Assembly: GCF_037126465.1 (NCBI RefSeq) | Contig: NC_088203.1 | Coordinates: forward strand, 102,238,668 to 102,302,667 | DNA from: Ornithodoros turicata | Lineage: Eukaryota > Arthropoda > Arachnida > Ixodida > Argasidae | Length of the DNA: 64,000 nt | Direction: 5' to 3' | Shown: positions 22,432 through 34,544 of the stretch, piece by piece | Numbering within the stretch: position 1 is the first letter of the stretch | Layout of the letters: every line of letters begins with the position of its first letter | Program-made: the position numbers and the translations under genes | The notes under the pieces: generated by a model | Databases searched by the model: none | Told to the model about the DNA's origin: nothing | What the model saw: only the letters and a program-made list of their open reading frames with translations

Positions 22432-23418
22432 TTACAATCGCGAACAAACAAAAATGTTCGGTAAAAACTACTGTTAAAAAGTTTATCGTCCGAAGTTAAA
22501 AAACAAGAAAAACGCGCATGAATGAGAACCCACTAAAACCTTACGTACCCGACGACTCTGGATAGCGGTAGCGCCTGTCGTTATTCGGCTTTCAACTCAA
22601 TACTTAGATTGTGTGAATTTTGACCGCAAAATACATTCGCAAAGCGCTCAACCAATATGCACTTAGATTGTACAGGTACCTCCGATCAATACCAACACAG
22701 GTAGCTGATAAAACAGCGTCTTGCACAATGTAGAAAAAAAAAAAAAAGCAGCAGCAGCACACCTTTTTTCTCCCGCATCATGTGAGCGGCATTCCAGTAG
22801 CCGTTATGCCATCTAAACAGCCTCAGTTTTCCTCAAATCAGAGTCACGAAGGGACGGCTAAACCGTGACCGAACCTGCCCACCACCGACTCCGGAGGGGG
22901 GGGGGGGGGACACCTACCCTCACCCCCGGAGAAGGACCACGTATATAAATAATAGATTTCTTTTAAATATAACGAAGAAATAACAAAATGGTTGCCTCCA
23001 CGGACATGATCGAACGCTTCTGTAATAGAAGTGGCAGCCGTGAAGCCCGTCTCAAAAACGCCATTATTTTCGCGGCCGAGCGTTGCCAGCTCGCTGTTTA
23101 TGGAGCTCAATATCAACCTGGAGGCGCTACTTTGGGAATGCCATTGGCGTGATTTAATGGCATTCGCGGATGGCAGTCTATAAGTGGAACCCTTCGAGTC
23201 GTTTTGTTCTTTCTGCAGGGAACAAATGCACGATGCGAATATAATGTATGTCAAACATGCGGGAGAATAGCCGCGAAGATCCGGCTTTCGGTACGGGTAC
23301 GGGGAGACGATTTTTTCGCGAGTGCCTATACAAACTTAGTGTGAGCCCGTGACAGCGACACGCTGGGATGAAAAAAAAAAAAAAAAAGAAAAGCCTGGTA
23401 TGAGTATCTTTTTTTTTT
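22432..23418. other. No gene recognised; G14 run
   Basis: Includes a 14-bp poly-G run (22896-22909) and poly-A tracts. Minus-strand frames here are not recognised. Confidence 0.5.
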
Positions 23419-23590
23419 GTTAGCGCCGCGAAGCAACTATAGCAATGAGCGACGTACACACATGGGCATAGACAGAGAGAGAGATGGGGCAGAAAGAAAG
23501 GGTGTGAGACATAGGAGGTTAGTACATGTCCTGGGCCGGCTTCAGTGGGAACTTGCCTGCAGAATCTAAAGGAAAACCTCCGAGAGAGTT
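23419..23590 (-). mobile_element. SINE-2 3' part
   Basis: Read on the minus strand it has the 3' block GTTGCTTCGCGGCGCTAAC preceded by body sequence (CTGAAGCCGGCCCAGGAC). The 5' head is lost near 23590. It lies about 190 bp from the oppositely oriented copy at 23783. Confidence 0.75.
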
Positions 23591-23782
23591 AATTGATTGA
23601 TTGATTATTTAAAAGAAAACCAGGGAAAAATTGAACTTGTCTCCTGACTAGTTCTGCTACTCCCAAAACAAAACAAACAAACAAACAAAACGAGAGAATA
23701 TGTATTCGAACACACGTATAATGTTGTATAATGTTTTGGTATGAACAAACTAGAGACAAGATTCCGTTTTCTACTTCTTCTT

Positions 23783-23997
23783 CCTACCACCGGCTGTGCT
23801 CTCTGAGGTTTTTCCCGGGTTTTCCGAAAACTTTCCAGACGAATGTCGGCCGGCACAGCTAGTTCCCCCTGAATTCGGCCGAGGACACATATTAACCCCC
23901 TCCCCCGTCCACCACTCCTTCCTCGTGTCCTCTCTCCACCTGTCCACGCATAGCTACAGTTGCTTCGCGGCGCTAACACAGAATAAATAAATAAAAC
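23783..23997 (+). mobile_element. SINE-2, 5'-truncated
   Basis: Begins at ACCACCGGCTGTGCTCTCTG, just past the B box, and runs through CCCCCTGAATTCGGCCGAGG to TTGCTTCGCGGCGCTAACAC with an AATAAATAAATAAA tail. Confidence 0.8.
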
Positions 23998-23999
23998 AT

Positions 24000-25545
24000 T
24001 ATTTTTTAAATACAACCATCAGGATAATTCCTACCACGTTTTACACACTGAGTTTTTGCCGCTCGGGCAAGATGAACTTGGAAGACCTTTCGTCTCGAGC
24101 GTGGCGCATGTTCATCGTTATCGCGCGCGCGCGCCTCAGAAAAACATAGACGTCACTTTGTCACCGTCGCTACTCTGGTGACGTCACCAGTGTGGCGGAA
24201 CGAATCGGGACAGCGGGTGTGGTCGCACTTTTAATGTCCCGTTTTTGTTCGCCATTTCGCCTTTCTCGGACGAATTCACTCGACATTCCGTGACCAGAAC
24301 AAGTTTTCCTTAGTGTTGCAACTATAGAACAAGTATTATCCAAACCTGGCCTTGAATGACACAGAAATTGCGGGTCATGAAAACCTCCAGGAGCTCAACC
24401 ACGCTTGAGTGGCACGACTGGGACGCTCGGAAAGATAAACAAAAGTACCTCCCGACAGCCTGTGCGATAAACAAAGTGAGTGCGTCTATAACCTCGGACT
24501 CGCAAAACCGACCTTTAACCGAAGCCCCCTAAACACCTGCGCACTATTATCTCACAGAAGAAAAACCTCACTCAATGCAGCAAGAACAGCCTATGTTATG
24601 TTCTTGCACCTCTAACAGCAAAACAACTGAGTCACAAACACAATTCCGCGCGGACTAAGAACAACAAGAACACAGCGACGTGTACACAACCTCTTCTCCC
24701 TCGCCCCCCAAGAAAAAAGAATATTAAAAAAATGACAAAAATACCCTCGCTTGTCTCGCGTAACAAAAAGTCGTGCAAAACGCTCCGAGCTCGACACGCT
24801 CCCACCAGCGGTTGGAAAATGCACGAGGCAACGGCGCCAGTTTTCTCGCCTATCAATTACGAAACGACCGGGAACCGGAGGGAGGGGGGCGAACTCCCCC
24901 CCCCCCCCCCAATGCCCCTCGATTACACCAGCAAGTCATTCCTTCCCTCCTCTTGAAATCTCCCAAACAAAAAAGAAAAAAGAAAAAATACTTCCCTCTC
25001 CACCCGATCATTTCCCTTTCACTTTAAACACTGATCCGGGTTTGTTATTCGGCGGAAAAAAGGCGGGGATTCGGCCGATTAGACCTTCGAGAGCATTCCA
25101 TCGGGGCTCAGACGGCAGAGAACGGAGCCAATCACGATGCAGAAAACGACACGGAATGAGAGCCAAGTCAAGCGACGACAAAGATTTTCGTCCGCTCTAA
25201 TGTTCGTCCGCAATACGTAGAGAAAGAGGGACGCATTATTACCGATGGCGATGGGCAATCGATGATGATTGGAGTCCCGCTCTGCCGGAGGTAAAGCCGG
25301 GCATTAGCCATTCTTTTGCCGGATGTCATAGGACGGGTAATAGGTTTTTTCTGACACAAGCAAAGAGGAATGCGTGCAAGGAAAACACGCAATAACGTTG
25401 TGCCGATGAGAATTTGCTTGATGTTGCTCGCGATTGGACTTCCCCGAAATGTCGTGTCAGCCCAAGATAATACGGGGAGAAAATGGAGAACAACATTCGG
25501 CAGAAAACTGCCCAGAGGTCAGCCGCATAATTTTTTTTTTGATTT
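24000..25545. other. No gene recognised; C15 run
   Basis: A 15-bp poly-C run lies at 24896-24910. Proline-rich frames around 24751-25200 arise from it. Nothing else assigned. Confidence 0.5.
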
Positions 25546-25547
25546 CG

Positions 25548-25832
25548 TGTTAGCGCCACGAAGCAACTGTGGCTATAAGGGACGTATAGACGTGGACAGA
25601 TGGAGAGACGACAGCGGGAAGTAGTGGGGTACAGGGGGGGGGGTTAGTATGCGTCCTGGGCCGACTTCAGGGGGAAGTGCGCCGACATACGTCTGGAAAG
25701 TCTGCCGAAAAACGCAGGAGAAATATCAGAGAGCACAGCCGGTGGTAGGGTTCGAACCCACCACCTGCTAGTCTTCAGCACGACGTTGGCTACCACCAAC
25801 CAGAGGATGCTTGTTACCCACCCGGCCTTGGT
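25548..25832 (-). mobile_element. SINE-2, near full-length
   Basis: In the minus direction it runs from a head with B box GGGTTCGAACCC (25749-25760), through body CCCCCTGAAGTCGGCCCAGG, to GTTGCTTCGTGGCGCTAACA and an A-rich tail seen as a T run on the plus strand. It is as long as the 1496 copy. Confidence 0.82.
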
Positions 25833-27035
25833 GATGAAGATATGATGTGATAAAGAAACAAAAAAAAATGAACACACTCGGCCTTGCCGCTTGTCTCTGC
25901 ATAAATTTGCAAGGAAAAACAATTTACTACGATTTCCAGGAAAATTAGGATAACTTTCCGCGCCTTTTCTTCCTATAGGGGTGCGGCCGAGAAGGCTAAT
26001 TTTTGACAGTCATGAACCGTAAAAACGTGCGAAGGGCGTGGGAAAAAGGAAGCTGTCAAGGAGGCAACTTGCTCACTCAGGACGAAAAGTGTTTCATAGC
26101 AGCGACGTACACGGCATGCTAAACGGTGTTTAATACGCGCATATCAATGTACAACATGAAGGTATAGGCGACCCAGATAAGCAGAACAACACAATGACCG
26201 GCAATTTGTTATACCTGCAACGGCAACGCCAATGAAATTACCCGTAATAGATGCAACAGCATTTCACCTTTCCTCGAGCAACACAGAGCGCGATCTGTCC
26301 ACAGCAATAGTTACTGTAATAGTTACTCCATTGTGTTATACAGCCACTCCATGCTGTTACTTCCTCTCGTGCAAACCACCTTTATCAACTGCACCCTAGA
26401 GAACTAGCGAAAACCCGTAACCCGACGGTCACGCCCAGCTCTACCCTTCAATCAGAGCACAGCTTCACCGTACACTTCCGTCACACCTTAGCTGGCACGC
26501 TATATGTCCGCTAACGCCCAATGACACAGACGTGTCGTGCCTCAAGGACAAATAAATATACGTGCCGCGCGTTCGATCACTGATTCCCCAAGAGAGGAGA
26601 GTGAGGGTGTGAGAGAGAGAGAGAGAGGGAGGGGGGGAGTAATGCCTGTGTTTTTGGACGTTTTGTTTTGGATGGGTCCCTTCGGGAATCCCGTCCGACA
26701 GGTTTTCTCGCTTCGACCTGGCAACAATGGGATGACGCCGCGGGTCGTCGTCACAGGGGTGCCCTACCAAATATCGGTCCTCTGCTGACGACGGTGTGCT
26801 TGATGAGCGCAAGGAATTCTGGACAGGTCCTGTGGTGACACGTCATTGTAAACGTCAACGTGTAACCGTGATCGGGGGCTATAGGGAGTCGCGATTGCTA
26901 GTTTCTGTATGTCGTTTTGCAACGTATTTAGACCTCGGTAATACGTTGGTAAAGGTTTTATCAGTATGCTCTAAGAAAATTGAGTATAGTATTGTACCAT
27001 TCGTCAGTACCATTGGTCATTGGTCAATGCGAAGG
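25833..27035. other. No gene recognised; (GA)n
   Basis: A GA-rich tract lies near 26595-26640. Frames around 26465-26812 are unrecognised. Confidence 0.5.
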
Positions 27036-27210
27036 CTCTCTCGGCCTTGTGGCGCCAGCGCCTAGTGGTTACCCGGGTTCGAATCATAGCGCCGGCTGTA
27101 CTGTCTGGATGTTTTCTCTGGGTTTTTCTCGGACGGGGCTTTAAGACGGAAGTCGGCACAGTTCCCTGTGAAGTCGGTCCAGGACGCAATATCCCCTCGC
27201 GTTAGTCGTG
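27036..27210 (+). mobile_element. SINE-2, shortened
   Basis: The head has B box CGGGTTCGAATCATAG. The body has GTTTTCTCTGGGTTTTTCTC and CAGTTCCCTGTGAAGTCGGTCCAGGACGC. The 3' TTGCTTCGCGG block is absent. Confidence 0.7.
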
Positions 27211-30200
27211 ACGTTACCCGCCTAAGCGTGGCCGACCACGGCAAGCAGATTCACTACTACTATCGCCACCACCACCACCACCACCACCTCGGCCGAACCA
27301 ATGCGCTCAGACTTCGAAAAAAACTAAGCTACCGCGTTGTATCATCTACACCAACGGAATGAGATCACACAGTGGTTTCGTGCAGGCTGTGTGCAAGCGC
27401 CAAAACTGAACATAACCACATGACACATGACCTCTAAAGGATGTTACCTATATGATGGGTGGTAAATATGGTGATGTTGCCACAAGCGACCGTTTGAGGG
27501 TGGGTACAAAAATGGCGTATGTATATGGCATCGCTGTGGCCTATCGTACTATATAGTCGTACTAAACATCCTACCATAGCAGTCGTCTTGAGGACGGACG
27601 CATGCGAAACGCGCGCTGGACGCGCACGCGCATGCGAAAAAAATGGGCCTGTGGAAGAGGAAGCAGAGGACAGGTGCTGCGATCTGCTTCGCCAGCCCTT
27701 CTTCATTATTATTATTATTATTTTCTCGTGTGGCTCTTATTAGTTGTTGTTCCAAGGTACCGGTGCAAGGCAGCAGGTGAAAGGGTATAGGAGGCGTGAG
27801 TCTATGAAAAATGCTCATTGTGCGAGGAAGCGAGAGATAAAGGGATGTCAAGCGAGGTTTATCGTACAACCAACGAGCTCGGGATGCGATCACACAACGG
27901 AGCTGTACAGGAGACGGTCTTCCTCCACACGAGCTCGGACTGGAATGTCCCAGCGGGCAGATGTTCATATTCGTGGCCGCACGCTATATAGGACGATGCC
28001 GGTAGAACTGACTGAGTGGTAATGGTAGCATGTATTACACGTATACGGTTCGTCTGCCTGTATGTGTGGTGACGTGTCGCACGTGCAGGACGGCGGATAA
28101 TTTCGACAAACTGGGGTGCTTCTGACGTGCGCAGGAAATCTCCGACAGACGGTGCTGGAAGCAATGTTTACCTCCCCCCACAGGGCTACAGTCCGCGGGA
28201 GGGTGGGTCTGCCGGAGCTGCTCTGTGCTGTGCCTGCCTTCTTGTATCACCTTTTCCGTTCCATTTTTCCGTGTCATGTTTTTATTCGGATGTTTTCCCA
28301 CCAATCTTCGCACGGCCCCCCAGTACACGAGCTACCGTCCTGCGGTGCACAGAAAGAACGCCAAAAACGACATTACATTTTCTAAGAACTCAGCCAGCTT
28401 CTTTTAATCACTCCCACCTTTGAGACTTTGAAATGTTCCACGAACAGTTTAGCCACAATTAGCACCTACGGCGCCGAAGACACCCGCATCGCTCTCCTCC
28501 CCTTTCTGACACCCCCCTTTCCCACCTCACCAACATCCACACGAGGCACAGCAGGACACTCACCATAATGATCGCAAATTCATCGCACAAGAAAAATGAA
28601 CGCTTTTCATTCTTACCGTCATTATTCTCGTCTGGCATCTCTCTGTTTCGAATACCCCCTCCCCTCTTTCACCCCCCCCCCCTTGTAGAACCCGCCTCCG
28701 AAACGTCCTTTTTCTCAAATTTCGCTTACGTTCGGCAACACTGTGCTCCAGTAAAAACAAAACAGTAACTTGAAAACGACCTGTTCAAAACGCGCAAAAA
28801 AAGAAAGAGACAGCGTTCTGCACACGAGCACCTTGTAATTACCACCACCGCCGCTAGGGGCATCCCCATCAGTCTTCCTTGCACCACCGCAGTGCAGAAG
28901 GAGTTAAACCATCTGCACGTAGCCCGAGGTTAGCTGGGGGGGAAATTGCGGAAACGGGGGGTCGAAAGGGGGTACAAAACAACCGATCATTTCCCCAAGA
29001 CCCGTAGACCCTTCGACTGGCAGCCACAAAAATTGTTGTGTCGATTCCGAGGTGGCGGCGGACGAAACGGTTCCCAGAAGTTTCCAGGGTAAAGAAGATC
29101 GTCTCTGGGAAGGTTTGCGGGAAGGGGAAGTCAGAGAGGAGGGAAGATGGGTAAAAGGCAAAAAAAAAAAAAAAAAAAGAAGAAGAAGAAGAAGAAGACG
29201 AGAGACATTGTAGTTAAAGTCACCGCGGGGATAATCCATGTGTAATCCCTGCAGTGTTTTGTTCGAAGCGGTCGCTGTCGCACAAGATGATGGGTCGGAC
29301 AAAAGCGAGAGAGGAAACTGGAATGGAAAAAGCGAAATTCTTGGGGAAAGTGGGAGTTGCTGCGACGCTAAAAGCCGAAACACGCAGCCGTTCAAAGTGA
29401 TTTTTTTTTGTCTTATTTTTCTAGCATGTTTTTTTATATAGCCCTAGCAGTTTAGGAACGGTTTCATATCGCGAGACAACAACCATTAGTGACGCCACAG
29501 TGACCGGACGCCAGGTCGAATTATTTTCGCGCTAGTACGCGGCACGAAGAATGTAGCATCACCCGTAAAGGCCTTTGCACCCTAGCTTTCCGCGAATCCG
29601 CGAAATTTCGCGGAATTGACCATGTCTCGCGAAAACCTGCCGTTTCCCTCAGAATAGTCCATTTTTCGCGAAATATTCGATACCTTACAGAATTATGTAA
29701 GCACTTTCACGAGTTAATGGGTTAAACCCCATCGGTCACGACTGCAATGCCTGACACTACTGACAATGCTGACAGCTGAACGTGCCGCGTCGAAAGGAAA
29801 TTTGACGACAGCAACGCTCAGAGAGAGAGTGACAGAGTTGAATCTATATAGTCTGCACTGCGCACTGAAAAGTTACGAAAGGCTGGAAAAGCGTGCAGGA
29901 TGAGACGATGCGATCCTGGGAGGACGCTATGCTTTCTTCTTTTTTTTTTTCTTTTTTTTTTTGCTTGTTTTCTTTTGCCCGCGGATTTGTAAATCCCACT
30001 TCGCGGAAAAGTCAACGTATGACCAGGGCTTCAATACTTTGCAAAAAAAAAAAAAAAAGTACTTACAAGCTGCACGTATCACTTGAGAGAATACACCGGG
30101 ACTGCACAATAGCGATCCGTACACAGATGGGACTGACGACGACTCCTGAATGTTAAATATCGTAGAACAGAGAGGAAAGTTGACTAATATAACGGGAGTG

Positions 30201-30299
30201 TGCCGTTAATTGCTTGCTGCCGATTCGTATTGCAAAGGGTTTTCACTCCTGCGGCTTCGAAACTACAGTTCTTTCTCCGGATAATTTGCATTAGCAGTT
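27211..30299. other. No gene recognised; simple repeats
   Basis: Contains (CCA)n at 27268-27290, (ATT)n near 27705-27722, C11 near 28672, a 20-bp A run followed by (AAG)n near 29159-29200, and poly-T near 29938-29960. The leucine- and phenylalanine-rich minus-strand frame at 28904-29395 is generated by these tracts. Confidence 0.5.
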
Positions 30300-30359
30300 C
30301 CATGAGAACAAGAAAAAGATGCAAAATCCAGGGTTTTGCAGACCATGAAAATTGCATTT

Positions 30360-30560
30360 TCAAATTCCAGGGCATTTCAAGTGTTTCAAGGACCAGTGGG
30401 AACCATGGAGACGCCCAGCCGGTGGAGGGATTCGAACCCCCCCAGTCTTCAGCATCCTCACGCAACTGGCTTTTGAGGTGCTTGAGGAACTTTCTGATGA
30501 ATTTCGGTTCAGTAAGCGAAGCAATTGAACTACCCAGACCGACATCCCAGGACACGGAGC
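30360..30560 (-). mobile_element. Unclassified tRNA-derived repeat
   Basis: The minus strand has a B-box-like GGTTCGAATCCCTCCACCGG (30424-30443) followed by a segment rich in CTTGAAACACTTGAAATGCC. The upstream head region is stretched, so the cloverleaf does not fold cleanly. The GGTTCGAATCCC box is also found in SINE-2, but the following body is different. Confidence 0.4.
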
Positions 30561-31246
30561 AGCGATCTAGAAACCATGCCAAATTGAACGTTAGCTCCCG
30601 CGTAAAAGACAAATGATTTCAACGAGGACGAAGCCATAGAAGCCTGCTCCAATTTGCCCACTGCGGGTGTACACCAGCGGAAGCGGCGGACGGGGATGAC
30701 GACGGACGGACGGCAGCGTGCAATTGGGTTACCGCCATACGATGACTGTGGAGCAGTTCACTTGCAACGTGGGAGTTCCCAAACAGTGGAATTACCCTCA
30801 CTTGCACTGACACAATGGCTGGACATTCTTCCACCGCCCTGCTTTCATATCGGCGTCTCGCTGACCTCTCAGCGCACACGCTGATTACGTGCGGGCATGA
30901 TGTGCCCGCTTATTACGGGTAAATATTACTATTATATATGTAGATACGGCAGCTGGAAAGAGTCAACCGAGGAGGCAGAGGCGGATTAAACTGGGGATTG
31001 TGAAGAATAGAATGAGTGAGGGTCGGTTACCAAAACAAAGGAGTTCCCGCGGAGATCATGGCGTTATCGTTTCAAACACGCCGTGTCGTTCTCAAACAGA
31101 AAGAATAATAACGAAGAACGGAGCTTTCCGATTGTCGAACACGTTCAACATGACAAAAAACAAAGCCCCCTAGTAAAATGCGTCTGCTCAGCCATAACAC
31201 CGATCAACCATGCAGCAGCGTAACCGGGTGGACATAGCAAACACGG
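30561..31246. other. No gene recognised
   Basis: Nothing assigned; frames at 30619-30884 lack recognisable motifs. Confidence 0.5.
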
Positions 31247-31254
31247 TCTGGCAA

Positions 31255-31681
31255 TAGGGTTGCCACCAGGCCGGTATTATACCGGCACGGCCGGTTATTT
31301 GCTCGCTCTGCCGGTTGCCGGTAGGAAGGTGTTACCGGCAGCCTTTTGCCGGTATTTGTCGCTCAAGACCTTTCATATGGGCTTTTGCGGGGTTTGCTCT
31401 TCAACATTCCACTACAGCTTGAATAAATCTGGAGGATAGATCCAACTCCGCAGTCGCCGGTTCTTTCCTTAGTTATTCATTATTAGTATTATTATTACTA
31501 CACATAGGAACATATGTTTCCTCGTATTATCTTGAGCTCTCTGTCTCTATCTCTCTCTCGTTTTCTGTGTTCTCTTCCACCCCTCACCCACTTCCCTTTC
31601 CCACGAGCCTTTCCTCCTTTCCCTCTATTCCACCTCCTCTCCCTCAGCCGGTATTTTTCACTACGAAAGGTGGCAACCCTA
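31255..31681. mobile_element. hAT-type non-autonomous element with GCCGGT subterminal repeats
   Basis: The ends TAGGGTTGCCACC are identical over 13 bp (31255 forward, 31681 reverse). They are flanked by a perfect 8-bp duplication, TCTGGCAA (31247-31254 and 31682-31689). The left end is full of GCCGGT/ACCGGC units, with one near the right end. The interior has a CT-rich tract (31540-31640) and no transposase frame. Confidence 0.92.
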
Positions 31682-31689
31682 TCTGGCAA

Positions 31690-32320
31690 TGACGTGGTCC
31701 TAGTAAGCCACAGGCGCTGTTATAGGGTTATAGGTAAGGAACGGCGAGCGTGGCGCCATCTACGATCGAGAAAATCGTGAATCGGAGTTGCTCCCCGAAA
31801 CGCTAAACTTGGTGCTAATCCTCAAAACTGCGTTACCAACGGCTCTATGTGACCCTGTGTGGCGGGAAATATCGCTAACCCGGATTGGTGAAAAATAAAT
31901 TACTTTAAATAAATGTTATATGACTATAAAATGCATAGTCGCGCCCGGGAAACTGCCTGGCAGACTAACCTGGGCAGAGAAATGCAAACATCGAACTTGG
32001 ACTAACCTAATAATAAACTAACCAACGCGCTTTTCCGTCGTGTCCACCCTGCTAGGCCTAACGGCCGCTAAAACGGCTTTCATTCGCTGAAACGACTTGA
32101 ACAGACATTGAAAACTCGTGAATTTGATTGGTTAAATAGCGACGTCGTGTTTTTAAACACGCCATATCACCTTTTGAAGCAATCGAGCATTCTCCTTGAT
32201 TTTCCTTGTTTCGAGAACGTGAATTTTGGGATCGGGAATTTCGCAACCGGGAATATCGAGCTCATCCCGGGCCATAGTCCGCTCTACTTAAAAAAAAAAT
32301 AGTTACAAATCAGTCAAACG
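31690..32320. other. No gene recognised
   Basis: Nothing assigned between the hAT element and the LINE tail. Confidence 0.5.
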
Positions 32321-33315
32321 GATGATGATGATGATGATGATGTTCTGGTGGCCTTTCCCTTTGTATCGGGTGGACAACGCTGGGATGCTGACGCACCGCG
32401 CGTCCTGGCCTAGGATTCTTCTACCGGGGGTTGTTTCTTTTGCACTCCTTCCACCACTGTTCCAGTCTCCTTTTTGTGAGGTTCACGTGATAGTTGCCAG
32501 TCTCCGGGTCCGCCCCGAGCGCCACCGTCAGCGCTTCCGTTTCTGGTTTAGGGCTAAGTAGCCGACACCTAAGCACAATATGTTCGATCGTTTCAGCATT
32601 CTCTCCGCAAATGGCGCAGTTTGTGTCCTCCTTCATATCTTTCTCATCTTGGTTGTCTTGGTCTTGGGTCGTGGTCCGTTGGTCGCGCGTCTTGATTTTA
32701 CCCCACCACTGTCTTGTCCGCAGTACGCCCGCCCGTGCCTCAAACAGCAGCGTGCTCCCCACAGAGTTGTCGTAGAATTTTTCCTGTTTTATGTGGTCCT
32801 TTCCGGTTGCGTACGTGTGCAGGGCGGGTTTTGAGTCGACTGCCTCTCGCCACTTTCCATTCTCCCATTCCCTGACCATATCGCGGACTGTTTTCCTACA
32901 GTGCCTCCCCTGATCTGCCAATGTCCTCTCCTCTACTCCGATCTCGCGCGTGCATCGTATTGCTTTCCTTCTCCATTTCGTGTAAATGTCCTTATATATC
33001 GTGCTTTGGTATAGTTGTTTGATTATCCATGAATCTGGTCTCGTTCTCAATCTGTCTTCGTACATTATTTTGGCCGTGGCTTCGCGAGCACCAAAGCCCG
33101 ACCATCCCATGTCACCCTGTATCGCCGCACTTGGTGCAGATCTGTGTGCTCCAAGGGCTGCTCGGCCTGCTTCCTTCTGCTTTCGGTCCAGGAATTTCTC
33201 CGTTGCTGGCGCGATGCATAGAACCGCATTGGCATATGTGAGACCTGGCACCGCCACGGACTTCCACAGCTCTCGCATCACTTGAAATTCTCCGAACAAC
33301 TTTCCGCGTTGCCAG
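32321..33315 (-). mobile_element. 5'-truncated LINE (tick-type non-LTR retrotransposon)
   Basis: On the minus strand it holds the C-terminal part of a retrotransposon protein, about 75 bp of 3' untranslated sequence, and a terminal (CAT)n tract (32321-32342). Trinucleotide tails of this sort are common in I/R1-like LINEs. The 5' end lies near 33315, where the frame is closed by stops. No target duplication was identified. Confidence 0.75.
32421..33299 (-). pseudogene. LINE ORF2 C-terminal region after the reverse transcriptase
   Basis: A 292-residue open piece, entered at a TTG rather than a true start, so its N-terminus is arbitrary. It begins with VAVPGLTYANAVLC (residues 15-28), typical of the thumb/connector after the RT domain. 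Next come QKEAGRAALG and AIQGDMGWSGFGAREATAKI (59-78), which I recall from many tick retrotransposon proteins. A C-x2-C-x8-H-x4-C finger sits at C228, C231, H240 and C245, as in the C-terminal knuckle of I/R1/Jockey-group proteins. The catalytic RT and endonuclease parts are absent, so it cannot move itself. The frame is intact over this piece, which suggests a fairly recent insertion. Clade is uncertain. Confidence 0.8.
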
Positions 33316-34344
33316 ACTCCTTAACCCGCTAAATTCCCCAGTTATCCAGAAGTCGCATCACGTGACAGTCGCGTGCCACCATGTGACCAGCAGTTCAACG
33401 AACACCGGCGCTGCTAACGCTTGGATACGAGTGGCCCAACAGATACCACACACCGCACCTGCTCAACCAATGGGCCCCGAACGAACGAAAGAAAGAAAAG
33501 CCGGATTCGGAATAGTACCAACGAAGCAAAAAGACGCCAAAGGAGCAGCTTATCTCAAAAGCATCTTCTTTACATCCCCATCTTAGTGACGGGACGCGCG
33601 GTCCGGTTTTTGAGAGCCAAGCTCCGAAACATTTCGAGTGGAAAAGATGGCGAAAAGAAGAAGAAAAACGCCAGACCTTTCGGAACTTATCTTTTCAATC
33701 TACCCTTTTTATTTATATCGCTATTATTTTATAAATATATCTTCCTTTTCCGACATGACAACCAGACTCGCTCTTAATCTTCTTTACGATCAAGATGGAG
33801 TCCGCAGTTCCAGGAAATACCGCGTCCGAGCACTTCGAAACGGGGGAGAGACTAAGCTGATCATTTGCATGCACCGAAGGAACTGTTAGCCCTCGGTATA
33901 GAAAGTAGCTCATATCAGCCGTATTGCTAACCCCTCGATGAGTGGCGAGGTACACAACTAAAAAGCATCGCTTCTGGTTGCTTGATAGGAACAAATTACT
34001 AAATCAATAAGCACAAAAGGGTACACGCAACAGCAAACTTTTGATAACAGCTAATGGATCGATATGGCAAACCCAACTCGTGTGTCTAGTTTCTTTTCTT
34101 TTTTCTGTTTTGTTATCTTTAATGGTTCCAATATTTTTGTTGCCATTCTTCCACAGCGTAAGCTGACCATTCGAGGCAGAAAAGCTTATCCAGTTGTCTT
34201 GTGCTGGTGCAAAGCCATTAGGCGTACATTTCCTGTTCTAAAGCTCCATTAAGATACGTCTGGATACTGGCCTTATCACACTTCATCCCTGGCGCTTGAT
34301 TGGTGGTGTCTTATTTTCGAGGGGTCTGCCTGTCGATATGGTGG
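33316..34344. other. No gene recognised
   Basis: Frames at 33362-33889 are lysine-rich and unrecognised. Nothing else assigned. Confidence 0.5.
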
Positions 34345-34540
34345 ATGTTGCCGGGATAATAGTGCGTCATGGGTCGACTTCGCAGGAAATTGTGCCGACA
34401 TTTGTCTTATAGCGCCTCACGAAAACCCAAAGGATTCCTAACCCAACCTAACCTAACCCAAAGGAAACATAGGATTCGAACGCGGGTAGTATCTCGGCGT
34501 GGCAAGCGATCATCGTAGCCACTAAGCCAGGGAGCTGATT
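34345..34540 (-). mobile_element. SINE-2-like copy interrupted by telomere-type repeats
   Basis: On the minus strand an A-box-like TGGCTTAGTGGCTACG and a B box GCGTTCGAATCC are followed by body CACAATTTCCTGCGAAGTCGACCCATGACGC. Between head and body is a 23-bp CCTAA-type tract flanked by the direct repeat CCCAAAGGA (34426-34434 and 34457-34465). The 3' block is missing. Confidence 0.65.
34437..34459. repeat. Interstitial (TTAGG)-type telomere tract
   Basis: CCTAACCCAACCTAACCTAA with near-perfect pentanucleotide period, matching the arthropod telomere unit TTAGG on the minus strand. It sits inside a SINE. Confidence 0.7.
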
Positions 34541-34544
34541 TACG

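Noticed and set aside
28904..29395. 163-codon minus-strand frame as a membrane protein
   Set aside because: Its Leu/Phe run comes from an AAG/poly-A tract; no conserved motif is seen.
29570..30050. Possible DNA element with CCGCG-rich ends
   Set aside because: The two candidate ends (TTTCCGCGAATCCGCG and TTTTCCGCGAAGTGGG) agree only in part and no duplication was found.
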